A stretch of 64,000 nt of DNA from Halobaculum magnesiiphilum (GTDB lineage: Archaea > Halobacteriota > Halobacteria > Halobacteriales > Haloferacaceae). Shown piece by piece: positions 9,388-20,577 of this stretch. Both the position numbers and the translations under genes were made by a program. How positions within the stretch are numbered: the first letter of the stretch is position 1; the number at the start of each line of letters is the position of its first letter. Where the stretch lies: positions 1,922,001 to 1,986,000 of the forward strand of contig NZ_CP081958.1 of the NCBI RefSeq assembly GCF_019823105.1, read 5' to 3'. The notes beneath the pieces were generated by a model, which did no database searches, was not told the origin of the DNA, and saw nothing but the letters and a program-made list of their open reading frames with translations.

Positions 9388-10688
9388 CGCGTCGCCTCCG
9401 CGATAGCCCGATCTAGGTCCGCGACGATGTCGTCGGGGTCCTCGATGCCGACGGAGAGCCGCAGGAGGTCCGGGCTCACACCCGCGGCCCGCTGTTCCTC
9501 CTCGGAGAGCTGCGCGTGGGTCGTGCTCGCCGGGTGGATGATCAGCGAACGCGCGTCGCCGATGTTCGCGAGGAACGAGACCAACTCCACCTCCTCGCAG
9601 ACGCGCTTGCCGGCGGTGAAGCCGTCCTCCAGCCCGAACACGACCATTCCGCCGAAACCGTCGAGGTACTCGGCGGCGGCGGCGTGCGTCGGGTGACCCT
9701 CGAATCCGGGGTAGGTGACCCACGCCACCTCGGGGTGGTCGCGGAGGTGTTCGGCGACGATCCGGGCGTTCTCGCAGTGCTTCTCCATCCGGATCGGCAG
9801 GGTGGCGAGCCCCTGGAGCGTCTGCCACGCGTCGAAGGGCGACTGGGGGTTTCCGAGCGTGCGCACCCCGCGGTGGCGCGCCACCTGCGCGAACGCGCGC
9901 TCGCCGAACCGCTCGGCGAAGTCGACGTCGAAGGCGGGGTTCTCGCCGGACAGCTCGGGGTAGTCGGCGTCCGGGTGGTCCCACGGGAAGGTGCCGCCGT
10001 CGACGAGTACGCCCCCGACGGTGGTGCCCGACCCGTGGATCCACTTGGTCGTGGAGTTCCAGACGATGTCGGCGCCGTGGTCGATGGGGTTGCACAGCGC
10101 CGGCGTCCCGAACGTGTTGTCGACCACGAGCGGGACCGCGTGTTCGTGGGCGATGTCGGCGACGCGCTCGAAATCGGGCGTGACGAGCGACGGGTTCGCG
10201 AGCGTCTCGACGTGGACGAACGCGGTGTCCTCGTCGACGGCGTCCTCGTAGGCCGCGTAATCGGTGGTTTCGACCGTCCGGAGGTCGACGCCGCGGCGGG
10301 AAGCCATGTGCGCGAGGTAGGTGCTCGTGCCGCCGTACATGTCGGCGCTGGCGACGACGTTGTCGCCGGCACGCGCGAGGAGGCTCGTCGCGGTGTCGAT
10401 GGCGGCCATCCCGGAGGCGGTGGCGACGGCGTCGACGCCGCCCTCCAGGTCGGCGAGGCGCTTCTCCAGCACCCGCGTCGTGGGGTTGGAGATGCGGGTG
10501 TACACGTCGCCCTCGCGGTCGAGGGCGTACAGATCGGCGGCGGTGTCGGCGTCAGGGAACGCGTAGGAGGTCGTCTGATAGATGGGCGGCGCTCGCGCGC
10601 CGGTCGCCGGGTCGCCCGTCCAGCCGGTGTGGAGCGCGCGCGTCCGCGCGGCCCACTCCCCCGTCGGCGCGTCGGCGTCGTCGGTCAT
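9384..10688 (-). CDS. metY: O-acetylhomoserine sulfhydrylase / Cys-Met metabolism PLP enzyme (copy 2)
   Basis: 434 aa, first gene of the methionine block. Same family as the gene at 6704-8002: [42 protein letters not shown], and the PLP lysine in [16 protein letters not shown]. Probable product homocysteine from O-acetylhomoserine and a sulfur nucleophile. The start at 10688 begins [12 protein letters not shown]; a TATA-like CATATCC lies about 27-33 bases upstream, in the intergenic region shared with the divergent ABC transporter. Its last bases overlap metX by 4 nt. Having two paralogues on either side of metX suggests substrate or sulfur-source specialisation, or dosage; this is inference. 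Confidence 0.9.
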   Translation of the reverse strand: MTDDADAPTGEWAARTRALHTGWTGDPATGARAPPIYQTTSYAFPDADTAADLYALDREGDVYTRISNPTTRVLEKRLADLEGGVDAVATASGMAAIDTATSLLARAGDNVVASADMYGGTSTYLAHMASRRGVDLRTVETTDYAAYEDAVDEDTAFVHVETLANPSLVTPDFERVADIAHEHAVPLVVDNTFGTPALCNPIDHGADIVWNSTTKWIHGSGTTVGGVLVDGGTFPWDHPDADYPELSGENPAFDVDFAERFGERAFAQVARHRGVRTLGNPQSPFDAWQTLQGLATLPIRMEKHCENARIVAEHLRDHPEVAWVTYPGFEGHPTHAAAAEYLDGFGGMVVFGLEDGFTAGKRVCEEVELVSFLANIGDARSLIIHPASTTHAQLSEEEQRAAGVSPDLLRLSVGIEDPDDIVADLDRAIAEATR

Positions 10689-10801
10689 GTACTACGGGCA
10701 TATTCGCACAAACGGATATGCACGCGAGTTACGGCAACGTCTGCCGACTGACGGACGGACTCCCAAAGTCTAAAGCGGAGACCGGCGGAAGCGGGCGGTA
10801 T
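10689..10801. promoter_or_regulatory. Divergent promoter region, metY-metX / ABC transporter
   Basis: 113 bases between divergent starts. Toward metY: CATATCC (reverse complement of 10714-10720) centred about 28 bases before ATG 10688. Toward the ABC gene: TCTAAAG at 10770-10776, about 27-31 bases before ATG 10802. Both spacings fit leaderless haloarchaeal transcripts. No clear operator palindrome seen. Confidence 0.55.
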
Positions 10802-11764
10802 ATGGCCGCCATCGAGTTGGAGGGCGTCACGAAGCGGTACGGCGACGTAACGGCCGTCCGCGACCTCGACCTCACGGTCGAGGAGGGCGAAGTGTTCGGC
10901 TTCCTCGGCCCCAACGGGGCGGGCAAGTCGACGACGATCAACATGCTGCTGGACTTCGTGCGCCCCACGAGCGGCACCGTGCGGGTGCTCTCGCGGGACG
11001 CACAGGCGGAGTCGGTGGAGGTGCGCCGGAACACCGGCGTCCTGCCCGAGGGGTACGACGTGTACGAGCGCCTCACCGGCCGCCAGCACATCGAGTTCGC
11101 GATGCGCTCGAAGGAGCTCGACGGCGACGTGGACGCGGTGTTGGAGCGCGTGGGTATCGCCGACGCCGCCGACCGCCGCGCGGGCGGCTACTCCAAGGGG
11201 ATGCGCCAGCGGCTCGTCCTCGGGATGGCACTCGTCGGCGAGCCCGACATCCTCATTCTCGACGAGCCGTCCTCCGGGCTGGACCCCGCGGGCGCCAAGG
11301 AGATGCGCGAGATCGTGCGCGACGAGGCCGAGCGCGGCGCGACGGTGTTCTTCTCCAGCCACGTGCTCGGGCAGGTCGAGGCGGTGTGTGACCGCGTCGG
11401 CATCATGCGCGAGGGCGAACTCGTCGCCGAGGACTCCATCGAGGGCCTCAGGGAGGCCGTCGGCGGCGAGGAACAGCTGGTCGTCACCGTCGACGCCGCA
11501 AGCGAGGAGGACGTCGAGGCGGTGCGGGCGCTGGCGGGGGTCTCCTCGGCCGCGACCGACGGCGGAACCGTCACGGTGTCGTGTTCCAGCGACGCGAAGA
11601 CGGAGGTCATCGGGGCCCTGGAGGACGCCGGCGTCACGGTGAAGGACTTCACCACCGAGGAGGCGAGCCTGGAGGACCTCTTCCTCACCTACGCCGAGGG
11701 TGACGGCGCTGGGGCGGGGAACGGCGGCGACGCGACGGCGACGAACACGGAGGTGGCCGAATGA
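10802..11764 (+). CDS. ABC transporter ATP-binding protein
   Basis: 320 aa ATPase subunit. Walker A GPNGAGKST (about residues 38-46), signature YSKGMRQRL, Walker B ILILDEPSSGLDP and the switch His in FFSSHVLGQVEAVC are all present, so it should hydrolyse ATP. After the ATPase core is a DrrA/CcmA-like C-terminal extension (about residues 220-305) as in ABC-2 exporters. The start MAAIELEGV at 10802 is chosen over upstream in-frame starts because a TATA-like box lies about 28 bases before it. It overlaps the permease gene by 4 bases (ATGA). Substrate unknown; members export drugs, lipids or polysaccharides, or act in gene families tied to copper or nitrous oxide. Confidence 0.92.
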   Translation: MAAIELEGVTKRYGDVTAVRDLDLTVEEGEVFGFLGPNGAGKSTTINMLLDFVRPTSGTVRVLSRDAQAESVEVRRNTGVLPEGYDVYERLTGRQHIEFAMRSKELDGDVDAVLERVGIADAADRRAGGYSKGMRQRLVLGMALVGEPDILILDEPSSGLDPAGAKEMREIVRDEAERGATVFFSSHVLGQVEAVCDRVGIMREGELVAEDSIEGLREAVGGEEQLVVTVDAASEEDVEAVRALAGVSSAATDGGTVTVSCSSDAKTEVIGALEDAGVTVKDFTTEEASLEDLFLTYAEGDGAGAGNGGDATATNTEVAE

Positions 11765-12612
11765 GCTTGGAGGCGGTCGCGCGCAAGGACTTCCAGGACG
11801 CCGTGCGCTCGCGGTGGCTGCTGGGGCTGACGGCGTTCTTCGTCCTGCTGGTCTCGGTGGTCGTCTACCTCGTCCGCCCGGGCGAGGGACAGACGCTCTC
11901 GACGAGCGCGCTGCTCGGCTCGGTGTTCATCCGGGACGCGCTCGTCACGACGCTCATCCCGCTCATCGCGCTGGTCGTCTCGTACAACGCGGTCGTCGGC
12001 GAGCGCGAGACGGGGTCGCTGAAGCTGCTGCTCGCGCTGCCGCACTCGCGGTCGGACGTGGTGTTCGGCAAGGTGGCCGGCCGCGCGGGCGCCATCGCGG
12101 TGCCCGTGTCGGTCGGGTTCCTGCTGCCCGCGCTGGTGGCGGCGATCGGGCCGCTGTCGCTGCGGCCGTTCACGTTCCTCGGGTACATCCTGCTGACGCT
12201 GCTGCTGTCGGCGGCGTTCGTCGCCATCGCGGTCGGGTTCTCGTCGGCGGTGTCGTCGAACCGCCTCGCGATCGGCGGCGCGGTCGGGCTGTACTTCCTG
12301 TTCGTCCCGCTGTGGGGCGCGATCCAGTTCCCGCTGCGGCTGTACCTGGGGATGGGTGGCGGCCCGAGCTGGCTCCCGATCTCGGGGTCGTCGCTGCTGG
12401 AGCTGCTCCGGTTGGTCAACCCCACCGGCTCGTTCAAGATCGTCTCCGGCGAGTTCGTGACCGGAACCCTGTTCGCCGCCGGGCAGGCGGGGTCGCAGGC
12501 GGCCGGACAGTACGCGACTTCAACCGAACTACTCGCATTTGGAATGCTCATGCTTTGGTTGCTCGTTCCGCCCCTACTCGGATTGCTTCGGTTCGAAGGC
12601 GCCGATCTGTAG
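11761..12612 (+). CDS. ABC-2 family transporter permease
   Basis: 283 aa integral membrane subunit partnering the ATPase encoded just before it. It begins MSLEAVARKDFQDAVRSRW, the cytoplasmic lead-in usual in NosY-type permeases, followed by about six hydrophobic segments (WLLGLTAFFVLLVSVVVYLV; LVTTLIPLIALVVSYNAVVG; three in the middle; one near the C-terminus, LLAFGMLMLWLLVPPLLGLL). The motif NAVVGERETGSLKLLLALPHSR after the second helix is the coupling-region signature of ABC-2 (NosY-like) permeases. Start overlap with the upstream gene implies coupled translation. Substrate cannot be inferred. Confidence 0.88.
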   Translation: MSLEAVARKDFQDAVRSRWLLGLTAFFVLLVSVVVYLVRPGEGQTLSTSALLGSVFIRDALVTTLIPLIALVVSYNAVVGERETGSLKLLLALPHSRSDVVFGKVAGRAGAIAVPVSVGFLLPALVAAIGPLSLRPFTFLGYILLTLLLSAAFVAIAVGFSSAVSSNRLAIGGAVGLYFLFVPLWGAIQFPLRLYLGMGGGPSWLPISGSSLLELLRLVNPTGSFKIVSGEFVTGTLFAAGQAGSQAAGQYATSTELLAFGMLMLWLLVPPLLGLLRFEGADL

Positions 12613-12709
12613 CCGAGCTCGATCGATCTGGATTCGTTCTCGCTGTTTTCGTGAGTCCGGCCATTTTCGTCGTTCTCCCGGTCGACGAGGTGACCGCACT
12701 GTCGACCAC

Positions 12710-12837
12710 GAAAGCCCCCGGCGCTCTCGACTCGCGCGGCTCGTTGCGCTCCTCGCTCCGGTCGCTATCGCTCCCTCCGCTGCGGTGCTTCCGTCGCCGT
12801 GCTTCGTCGGGAGCGCCGGCCCCTTTCAGTCCCACCC
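12710..12837. repeat. Palindromic intergenic element, copy A
   Basis: Left arm 12710-12728 and right arm 12809-12827 are inverted repeats (15 of 19 positions pair). They enclose an 80-base low-complexity core rich in CGCTCC and GGTCGCT, and the right arm is followed by AGTCCCACCC. The core and the TTCAGTCCCACCC tail recur at 40824-40947 (copy B), where the arms pair perfectly. It lies downstream of both flanking genes. A dispersed structured DNA/RNA element is inferred; function unknown. Confidence 0.65.
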
Positions 12838-12930
12838 GACAGCACCGCACAGCGACCACGACCTCCCCAGCCGACTGCGCTCCTCGGCGTCGCTCCCGTC
12901 GGTCGCTCCGCCTTCAGTGCTCATCCCTCG

Positions 12931-12968
12931 CGCGCGTCCGGCGGGCACAGAGGCCCGCCGGCACGCGC
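12931..12968 (-). terminator. GC-rich hairpin after ligA
   Basis: The reverse complement reads CGCGTGCCGGCGGG, an 8-base loop, then CCCGCCGGACGCGCG, a strong stem about 13 bases past the ligA stop. No T-run follows, so whether it terminates transcription or only stabilises the mRNA end is open. Confidence 0.4.
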
Positions 12969-12980
12969 CACCGCAGGTGA

Positions 12981-15862
<2,882 letters not shown>

Positions 15863-16063
15863 GCGCGGCCGTTCGCGCGCCCGGGCTTCAACTCCTGCGG
15901 TTCCCGCATCGCCGCGGCGACCCGTTCCCGGGTCGAATGACACACGGACGTGACAATTCCACCCGAAACGGAGGGGTCGTATAGCCAGCTATATGGATCG
16001 ATCTGGCGGGCGAGTTCCGCCGAGGTGGAAAGCCTTTACCACGCGCCGCAACTCCGGTCGCGC
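15863..16063. promoter_or_regulatory. Divergent serB/serA control region with TATA palindrome
   Basis: The region contains a perfect 14-base palindrome TATAGCCAGCTATA (15980-15993), 71-84 bases before serA ATG and 118-131 before serB ATG. A separate TATA-like GCCTTTACC (16032-16040) lies 24-32 bases before the serA ATG and fits a leaderless serA transcript. The palindrome may be an operator or a bidirectional promoter element; no regulator gene is adjacent. Confidence 0.5.
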
Positions 16064-17662
16064 ATGAAGGTACTCGTCACGGACCCCATCGCGGACGCTG
16101 GGCTCGAGACGCTCCGAGACGCCGGCCACGAGGTCGTCACGGGCTACGAACTCGCGGGGCAGGACCTGCTGGACGCCGTCGCCGACGCGAACGCGCTGAT
16201 CGTCCGCTCCGGGACGGAGGTGACCGCCGAGGTGTTCGAGGCGGCCCCCGACCTGCGCATCGTCGGCCGGGCGGGCATCGGCGTCGACAACATCGACATC
16301 GAGGCGGCGACCGACCACGGCGTCGTCGTCGCGAACGCGCCGGAGGGAAACGTCCGCGCCGCCGCCGAGCACACCGTCGCGATGACGTTCGCGGTCGCGC
16401 GCGACATCCCGCAGGCGCACAGCCGCCTCAAGGACGGCGAGTGGGCGAAGGGCGAGTACCTCGGCCGGGAGGTGAACAACAAGACGCTCGGCATCGTCGG
16501 GCTGGGCCGCGTCGGCCAGGAGGTCGCCAAGCGCCTCGACTCGCTGGGCATGGATCTGGTCGTCTACGACCCGTACATCAACGAGGAGCGCGCCGCCCAG
16601 TTCGGCGCCGAGCTCGTCGACGACCTGACCGACTGCCTCGCGCGCGCCGACTTCGTCACCGTCCACACGCCGCTGCTCCCCGAGACCGAGGGGATGATCG
16701 GCGCCGAGGAGCTGGAGACGATGGGCGACGCGTACCTGATCAACTGCGCGCGCGGCGGCATCGTCGACGAGGACGCGCTCGCTGAGGCCGTGGAGAACGG
16801 CCCCGTCGCCGGCGCCGCCCTCGACGTGTTCGCCGAGGAGCCGCTGCCCGCCGACTCGCCGCTGCTCGACGTGGACGACATCGTCCTCACGCCGCACCTC
16901 GGCGCGAGCACGGAGGCCGCCCAGGAGAACGTCGCCGTCGACACCGCGAAGCAGGTGCTCGCGGCGTTCGCCGACGAGCCGGTCGTCAACGCGCTCAACG
17001 CCCCCTCGGTCGACGAGTCGGCGTTCCCGCGCATCGAGCCGTACCTCGACGTGGCCGACACCGCCGGCAAGATCGCCGCCCAGCTACTGGGCGAGCGCAT
17101 CTCGGGCGTCGAGGTCCACTACGAGGGCGAGATCGCCGACGAGGACGTGGACCTGGTCACCGCCAGCGCCCTCAAGGGCGTGTTCTCCCCGCTTGAGTAC
17201 GAGGTGAACGCGGTCAACGCCCCACAGCTCGCGAAGGACCGCGGCATCGAGGTGACCGAGAGCAAGACCCGCCAGGCCGAGGACTTCCAGAGCCTCGTCA
17301 CGGTGACGGTGAAGGACGGCGACACGGAACTGTCCGTCTGCGGCACCCTGTTCGCCGGCGACGACCCCCGGATCGTCCGCATCGACGGCTACCGCGTCGA
17401 CGCCCGGCCGTACGGCCACATGCTCGTCGCGCGCAACCGCGACGAGCCGGGCGTCATCGGCCTCATCGGCACCGTGCTCGGCGACGCCGACATCAACATC
17501 GCCGGGATGTTCAACGCCCGCGAGACCATCGGCGGCGAGGCGCTGACGGTGTACAATCTCGACGACCGGCTCCCCGACGACGCCGTCGACCGGCTCCTCG
17601 GCGACGACCGGATCATCTCCGTGGACCGGATTGTCCTCGACGACGCCGACAACGGTCGCTGA
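16064..17662 (+). CDS. serA: D-3-phosphoglycerate dehydrogenase
   Basis: First committed step of serine synthesis: 3-phosphoglycerate to 3-phosphohydroxypyruvate with NAD. 532 aa, the long form. N-terminal catalytic part with VGRAGIGVDNID; Rossmann motif GLGRVGQEVAKRL near residue 147; the NCARGGIVDEDAL and LTPHLGAST segments carrying catalytic Arg/His-region residues; an intervening domain (about 320-450); and a C-terminal ACT domain (MLVARNRDEPGVIGLIGTVL, about 450-525) that usually binds serine for feedback control. The start at 16064 (MKVLVTDPIADAGL) has a TATA-like box 24-32 bases upstream; earlier in-frame starts would include that box. Confidence 0.96.
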   Translation: MKVLVTDPIADAGLETLRDAGHEVVTGYELAGQDLLDAVADANALIVRSGTEVTAEVFEAAPDLRIVGRAGIGVDNIDIEAATDHGVVVANAPEGNVRAAAEHTVAMTFAVARDIPQAHSRLKDGEWAKGEYLGREVNNKTLGIVGLGRVGQEVAKRLDSLGMDLVVYDPYINEERAAQFGAELVDDLTDCLARADFVTVHTPLLPETEGMIGAEELETMGDAYLINCARGGIVDEDALAEAVENGPVAGAALDVFAEEPLPADSPLLDVDDIVLTPHLGASTEAAQENVAVDTAKQVLAAFADEPVVNALNAPSVDESAFPRIEPYLDVADTAGKIAAQLLGERISGVEVHYEGEIADEDVDLVTASALKGVFSPLEYEVNAVNAPQLAKDRGIEVTESKTRQAEDFQSLVTVTVKDGDTELSVCGTLFAGDDPRIVRIDGYRVDARPYGHMLVARNRDEPGVIGLIGTVLGDADINIAGMFNARETIGGEALTVYNLDDRLPDDAVDRLLGDDRIISVDRIVLDDADNGR

Positions 17663-17713
17663 GTACGGTCCCTCGCGTCGTCGACGACGCCGCCAGCGCC
17701 GGCCGCTGCCGAC

Positions 17714-17986
17714 CTACGTTCTCCGCCGTAGCCTGTCGAGCAGCCGCGTGAGTATCGACCGCCGTGTGTCGTCCGCTTCGTCCCCGTCGTCCCCGCGCGC
17801 GGCGTCGAGCAGCACCTCGTAGCGGTCGACGATCCGCTTCCGCTCGCGTCGCTGCTCGGCCACGCGCTCGCGGAGCCGTTGGTTCTCCCGTCGTAGCTCC
17901 GTTACGACCATCGAACGCGGGCGTTCGCCGTCGCGTTCGTCCTCGCTGACGCCGTCGCTGCCGCGGTCCGTACGCTCATCCCCCAT
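17714..17986 (-). CDS. Small coiled-coil hypothetical protein
   Basis: 90 aa. The N-terminal third is acidic and low-complexity (MGDERTDRGSDGVSEDERD). A predicted coiled coil occupies about residues 25-60 (VVTELRRENQRLRERVAEQR then RRERKRIVDRYEVLLDAA), with leucines in heptad-like spacing, and the tail is Arg-rich (LTRLLDRLRRRT). The start at 17986 has a TATA-like ACTTTTTG (reverse complement) about 27 bases upstream, supporting a real transcript. Located between serA (convergent) and thrC (same strand, upstream). No recognised family; it could be a small structural or nucleic-acid-associated protein. Function unknown. Confidence 0.6.
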   Translation of the reverse strand: MGDERTDRGSDGVSEDERDGERPRSMVVTELRRENQRLRERVAEQRRERKRIVDRYEVLLDAARGDDGDEADDTRRSILTRLLDRLRRRT

Positions 17987-18064
17987 GTCACACGATACCG
18001 CGTGAACCCGCAAAAAGTTTCGTCGGACGGACAGGTGACGGGTGCTGCTCGCCGGCGCCACACC

Positions 18065-19327
18065 TCACTTCGCGCCGATGTGTTCCAGCACCGCCTCGGT
18101 AGCGTTCGCCACCGGTTCGGGGTCGCCGCCGGCCTCGTAGGCGGCGTCGGGGTCCTTCAGCAGGTGGCCGGTCGTGAGACACACCACGTCCTCGTCGGCG
18201 TCGACGACGCCCCGCTCGCGGAGCGTCCGGAGGCCGGCGACCGAGGCCGCGGAGGCGGGTTCGACGCCGACGCCCTCCTGCGCGAGGTCGCGCTGGGCCG
18301 CCGTGATCGCCTCGTCGTCGACGGCGACGGCGGTGCCGCCCGTCTCGCGGATCCCGGGGAGCGCCTTCGGCGCGTTCACCGGGTTGCCGATGCGGATGGC
18401 GGTCGCGCGGGTCTCCACCGACTCCCAGCGGCGGACCTCGTCGGCGCCGTTCTCGATCGCCTCGACCATCGGCGCGGCGCCGGCGGCCTGCACGCCCGTC
18501 AGCTTCGGCACCTCGTCGGCGTCCATCGCGCCGGCGGCGACGAGCTCCCGGAACGCCTTGAACAGCGCCGCGGTGTTGCCCGCGTTGCCGACGGGGAGGA
18601 CGATCCGGTCGGGGAACGTGCCGTAGTCGTCGCGGAACTCCTCGAGGATCTCGAAGCCGATCGTCTTCTGGCCCTCCAGCCGGAACGGGTTGAGCGAGTT
18701 GAGGAGGTACACCTCGCCGCGGTTCGCGAGGTTCTGCACGATGTCGAGGCAGGCGTCGAAGTTGCCGTCGACCTCCAAGATCCGGGCGCCGTGGAGGCTC
18801 GCCTGCGCGACCTTGCCGGCGGCGACCTTTCCCGCGGGCAGAAGGACCAGCGTCTCCAGCCCCGCGCGGGCGCCGTAGGCTGCGAGGGCGGCGGAGGTGT
18901 TGCCCGTCGAGGCGCACGCGAGGCGGTCGACGCCCAGCTCCTCGGCGACGCGGACGCCGACGGTCATGCCACGGTCCTTGAACGAGCCCGTCGGGTTCAT
19001 CCCCTCGTGTTTCACGCGCAGGCGGTTCACGCCGAGGTCCTCGCGGAGGCGGGGAACCTCGTGGAGGGGGGTGTGACCCTCGGGCAGCGAGACGCCCTCC
19101 TCGAAGGGTAGGCCGGCCGAATACCGCCAGACGCCCTCGCCGGAGAAGTCGTCCCACGTCGGCGGGTCGGCGTAGCGTACCTCCAGCAGGCCGTCGCAGT
19201 CGTCGCAGGTGAAGCGGATGTCGTCGAACGGGGCGAACTGCCCGCCGCAGGCGATGCACTCCAGCCAGGCGCCGTCGTCGGCGACCGACGGGGCGTCCTG
19301 CGTCGGCGAGTCGAGGGAGAGGCTCAT
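18065..19327 (-). CDS. thrC: Threonine synthase
   Basis: 420 aa PLP enzyme converting O-phosphohomoserine to threonine. The N-terminus has a zinc-ribbon-like CIACGGQF...CDDCDG pair followed by LPEGHTPLHEVPRL. The PLP lysine is in NPTGSFKDRGM (about residue 107), and phosphate-binding motifs are CASTGNTSAALAAYGARAG and LPVGNAGNTAALFKAF. This is the short archaeal/plant-like class with the N-terminal zinc ribbon. The start at 19327 has a TATA-like CTTTTAG about 27 bases upstream; the longer frame to 19783 is an artefact. The control region is shared with the divergent nucleotidyltransferase gene. Confidence 0.93.
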   Translation of the reverse strand: MSLSLDSPTQDAPSVADDGAWLECIACGGQFAPFDDIRFTCDDCDGLLEVRYADPPTWDDFSGEGVWRYSAGLPFEEGVSLPEGHTPLHEVPRLREDLGVNRLRVKHEGMNPTGSFKDRGMTVGVRVAEELGVDRLACASTGNTSAALAAYGARAGLETLVLLPAGKVAAGKVAQASLHGARILEVDGNFDACLDIVQNLANRGEVYLLNSLNPFRLEGQKTIGFEILEEFRDDYGTFPDRIVLPVGNAGNTAALFKAFRELVAAGAMDADEVPKLTGVQAAGAAPMVEAIENGADEVRRWESVETRATAIRIGNPVNAPKALPGIRETGGTAVAVDDEAITAAQRDLAQEGVGVEPASAASVAGLRTLRERGVVDADEDVVCLTTGHLLKDPDAAYEAGGDPEPVANATEAVLEHIGAK

Positions 19328-19491
19328 GGAGGGGCGTCGGCCTCGCGGGCTAAAAGTCGGCCGTTCGTGGCGGGTAGTGCCAGCGCGATCCGAGCAGCGC
19401 GAGGGCGAACGAAGTGAGCCCCCGACACGAACGGGGACGGCCGACGGCGCCCCCGCCGTCCTTATGGGCGCCCCCCGCCGACACGACGACA
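19328..19491. promoter_or_regulatory. Divergent promoter region, thrC / guanylyltransferase
   Basis: Toward thrC: TAAAAG at 19351-19356 (reverse complement CTTTTA), centred about 27 bases before the ATG. Toward the nucleotidyltransferase: CTTATGGG at 19461-19468, 24-31 bases before ATG 19492. Both fit leaderless starts. Confidence 0.55.
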
Positions 19492-20547
19492 ATGGACCGA
19501 CCCGTCGTCGCCGTGATCCTCGCCGGCGGCACCGGCTCCCGCCTCTACCCCGCCTCCCGCAGCGACCGCCCGAAGCAGTTCCTCGCGCTGGGCGACCCGG
19601 ACGACGACCGCAGCCTCCTCGCCAGAACGTCCGCCCGCACCGGCTTCGCGGACGCGACGCTGGTCGCGACCCGCCCCGAGTTCGCCGACGAGGTGCCCGA
19701 ACACGCCCCGGAGGCCGAGGTCGTCGTCGAGCCCGCGGGCAAGGACACCGGGCCCGCGATCCTGTACGCGACCCACCGCGCACGCGAGGCGGTCGACGGC
19801 GAGCGGGAGCCGGTCGTCGTCGTCCTCCCCGCGGACCACCACGTGCCCGACGGCGACGCCTTCGAGGCGACGATGGCCCGCGGCGCGCGCGTCGCCGGCG
19901 ACACCGGCCGGCTGGTCGCCTTCGGCGTCGAGCCGACCCGGCCCGCCACCGGCTACGGGTACATCGAACCCGGCGCGGATCGCACCACCGAGCACGGCGC
20001 GATTGCCTACCGCGAGCTCGCGGCCTTCCACGAGAAACCGGACGCCGACAGGGCCGCCGAGTACGTCGATTCGGGCTACTACTGGAACGCCGGCATCTTC
20101 GCGTGGACGCCCGCGGCGCTGTTCGAGCAGGCGCGGGACACGCCGTTGGCCCCGCTCGTCGCCGAACTCGACGGCGACGACCCGGACCCGGCGGCCGGCT
20201 TCGAGGCGGTCGACCCGGTCAGCATCGACTACGCGGTGATGGAGCGTGCCGACCGGGCGGCGGTGATCCCCGCGGCGTTCGCGTGGGACGACCTCGGCGC
20301 GTGGGACGCGCTCGACCGGGTCATCGATCCGGACGCGGACGGCAACGTCGTCGCCGGCGACGCCGAGGCGCTCGCGGTCGACGCCGCCGACAACGTCGTC
20401 GCCGGCGACGACACGCACGTCTCGCTGGTCGGGGTGGACGGGCTGTGCGTCGTCGCCTACGACGACCGCGTGCTCGTCGTCCCGAAGGAGGACGCCCAGC
20501 GCGTCCGCGACGCCGTCGACCGGCTGAAAGAAACGGGAGAGTTCTGA
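19492..20547 (+). CDS. manC: Mannose-1-phosphate guanylyltransferase
   Basis: 351 aa nucleotidyltransferase expected to make GDP-mannose from mannose-1-phosphate and GTP. Motifs: the pyrophosphorylase signature VILAGGTGSRLYPASRSDRPKQFL with the catalytic Lys (about residues 9-29); VEPAGKDTGPAI; LPADHHVPD; the sugar-binding region ATGYGYIEPG; FHEKPD; YYWNAGIFAW; and WDDLGAWDAL. The isomerase domain of bifunctional ManC/AlgA is absent, so it is monofunctional. ATG 19492 has a well-placed TATA-like box. Likely role: glycosylation or surface polysaccharide precursors. The phosphohexomutase at 61720-63120 could supply the substrate, but the genes are not linked. Confidence 0.87.
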   Translation: MDRPVVAVILAGGTGSRLYPASRSDRPKQFLALGDPDDDRSLLARTSARTGFADATLVATRPEFADEVPEHAPEAEVVVEPAGKDTGPAILYATHRAREAVDGEREPVVVVLPADHHVPDGDAFEATMARGARVAGDTGRLVAFGVEPTRPATGYGYIEPGADRTTEHGAIAYRELAAFHEKPDADRAAEYVDSGYYWNAGIFAWTPAALFEQARDTPLAPLVAELDGDDPDPAAGFEAVDPVSIDYAVMERADRAAVIPAAFAWDDLGAWDALDRVIDPDADGNVVAGDAEALAVDAADNVVAGDDTHVSLVGVDGLCVVAYDDRVLVVPKEDAQRVRDAVDRLKETGEF

Positions 20548-20577
20548 GGCCGGCGAGCGTGCGACGACGGCGGGTAG

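Larger units (their letters stand above)
12613..12980. other. Non-coding region between convergent genes, with structured repeat
   Basis: 368 bases between the ABC permease stop and the ligA stop. No convincing coding frame. It holds one copy of a palindromic element (12710-12837; see repeat entry) and a GC-rich hairpin at 12931-12968 just beyond the end of ligA. Confidence 0.6.

Noticed and set aside
8098..10095. 665-codon extended version of metX
   Set aside because: The extra N-terminal part is the antiphase reading of the upstream metY gene; the real metX ATG overlaps its stop.
12613..12980. tRNA or small stable RNA in the intergenic region
   Set aside because: The palindromes are long and GC-rich; no T-loop GTTCGA-type consensus or cloverleaf order was found here or elsewhere in the window.
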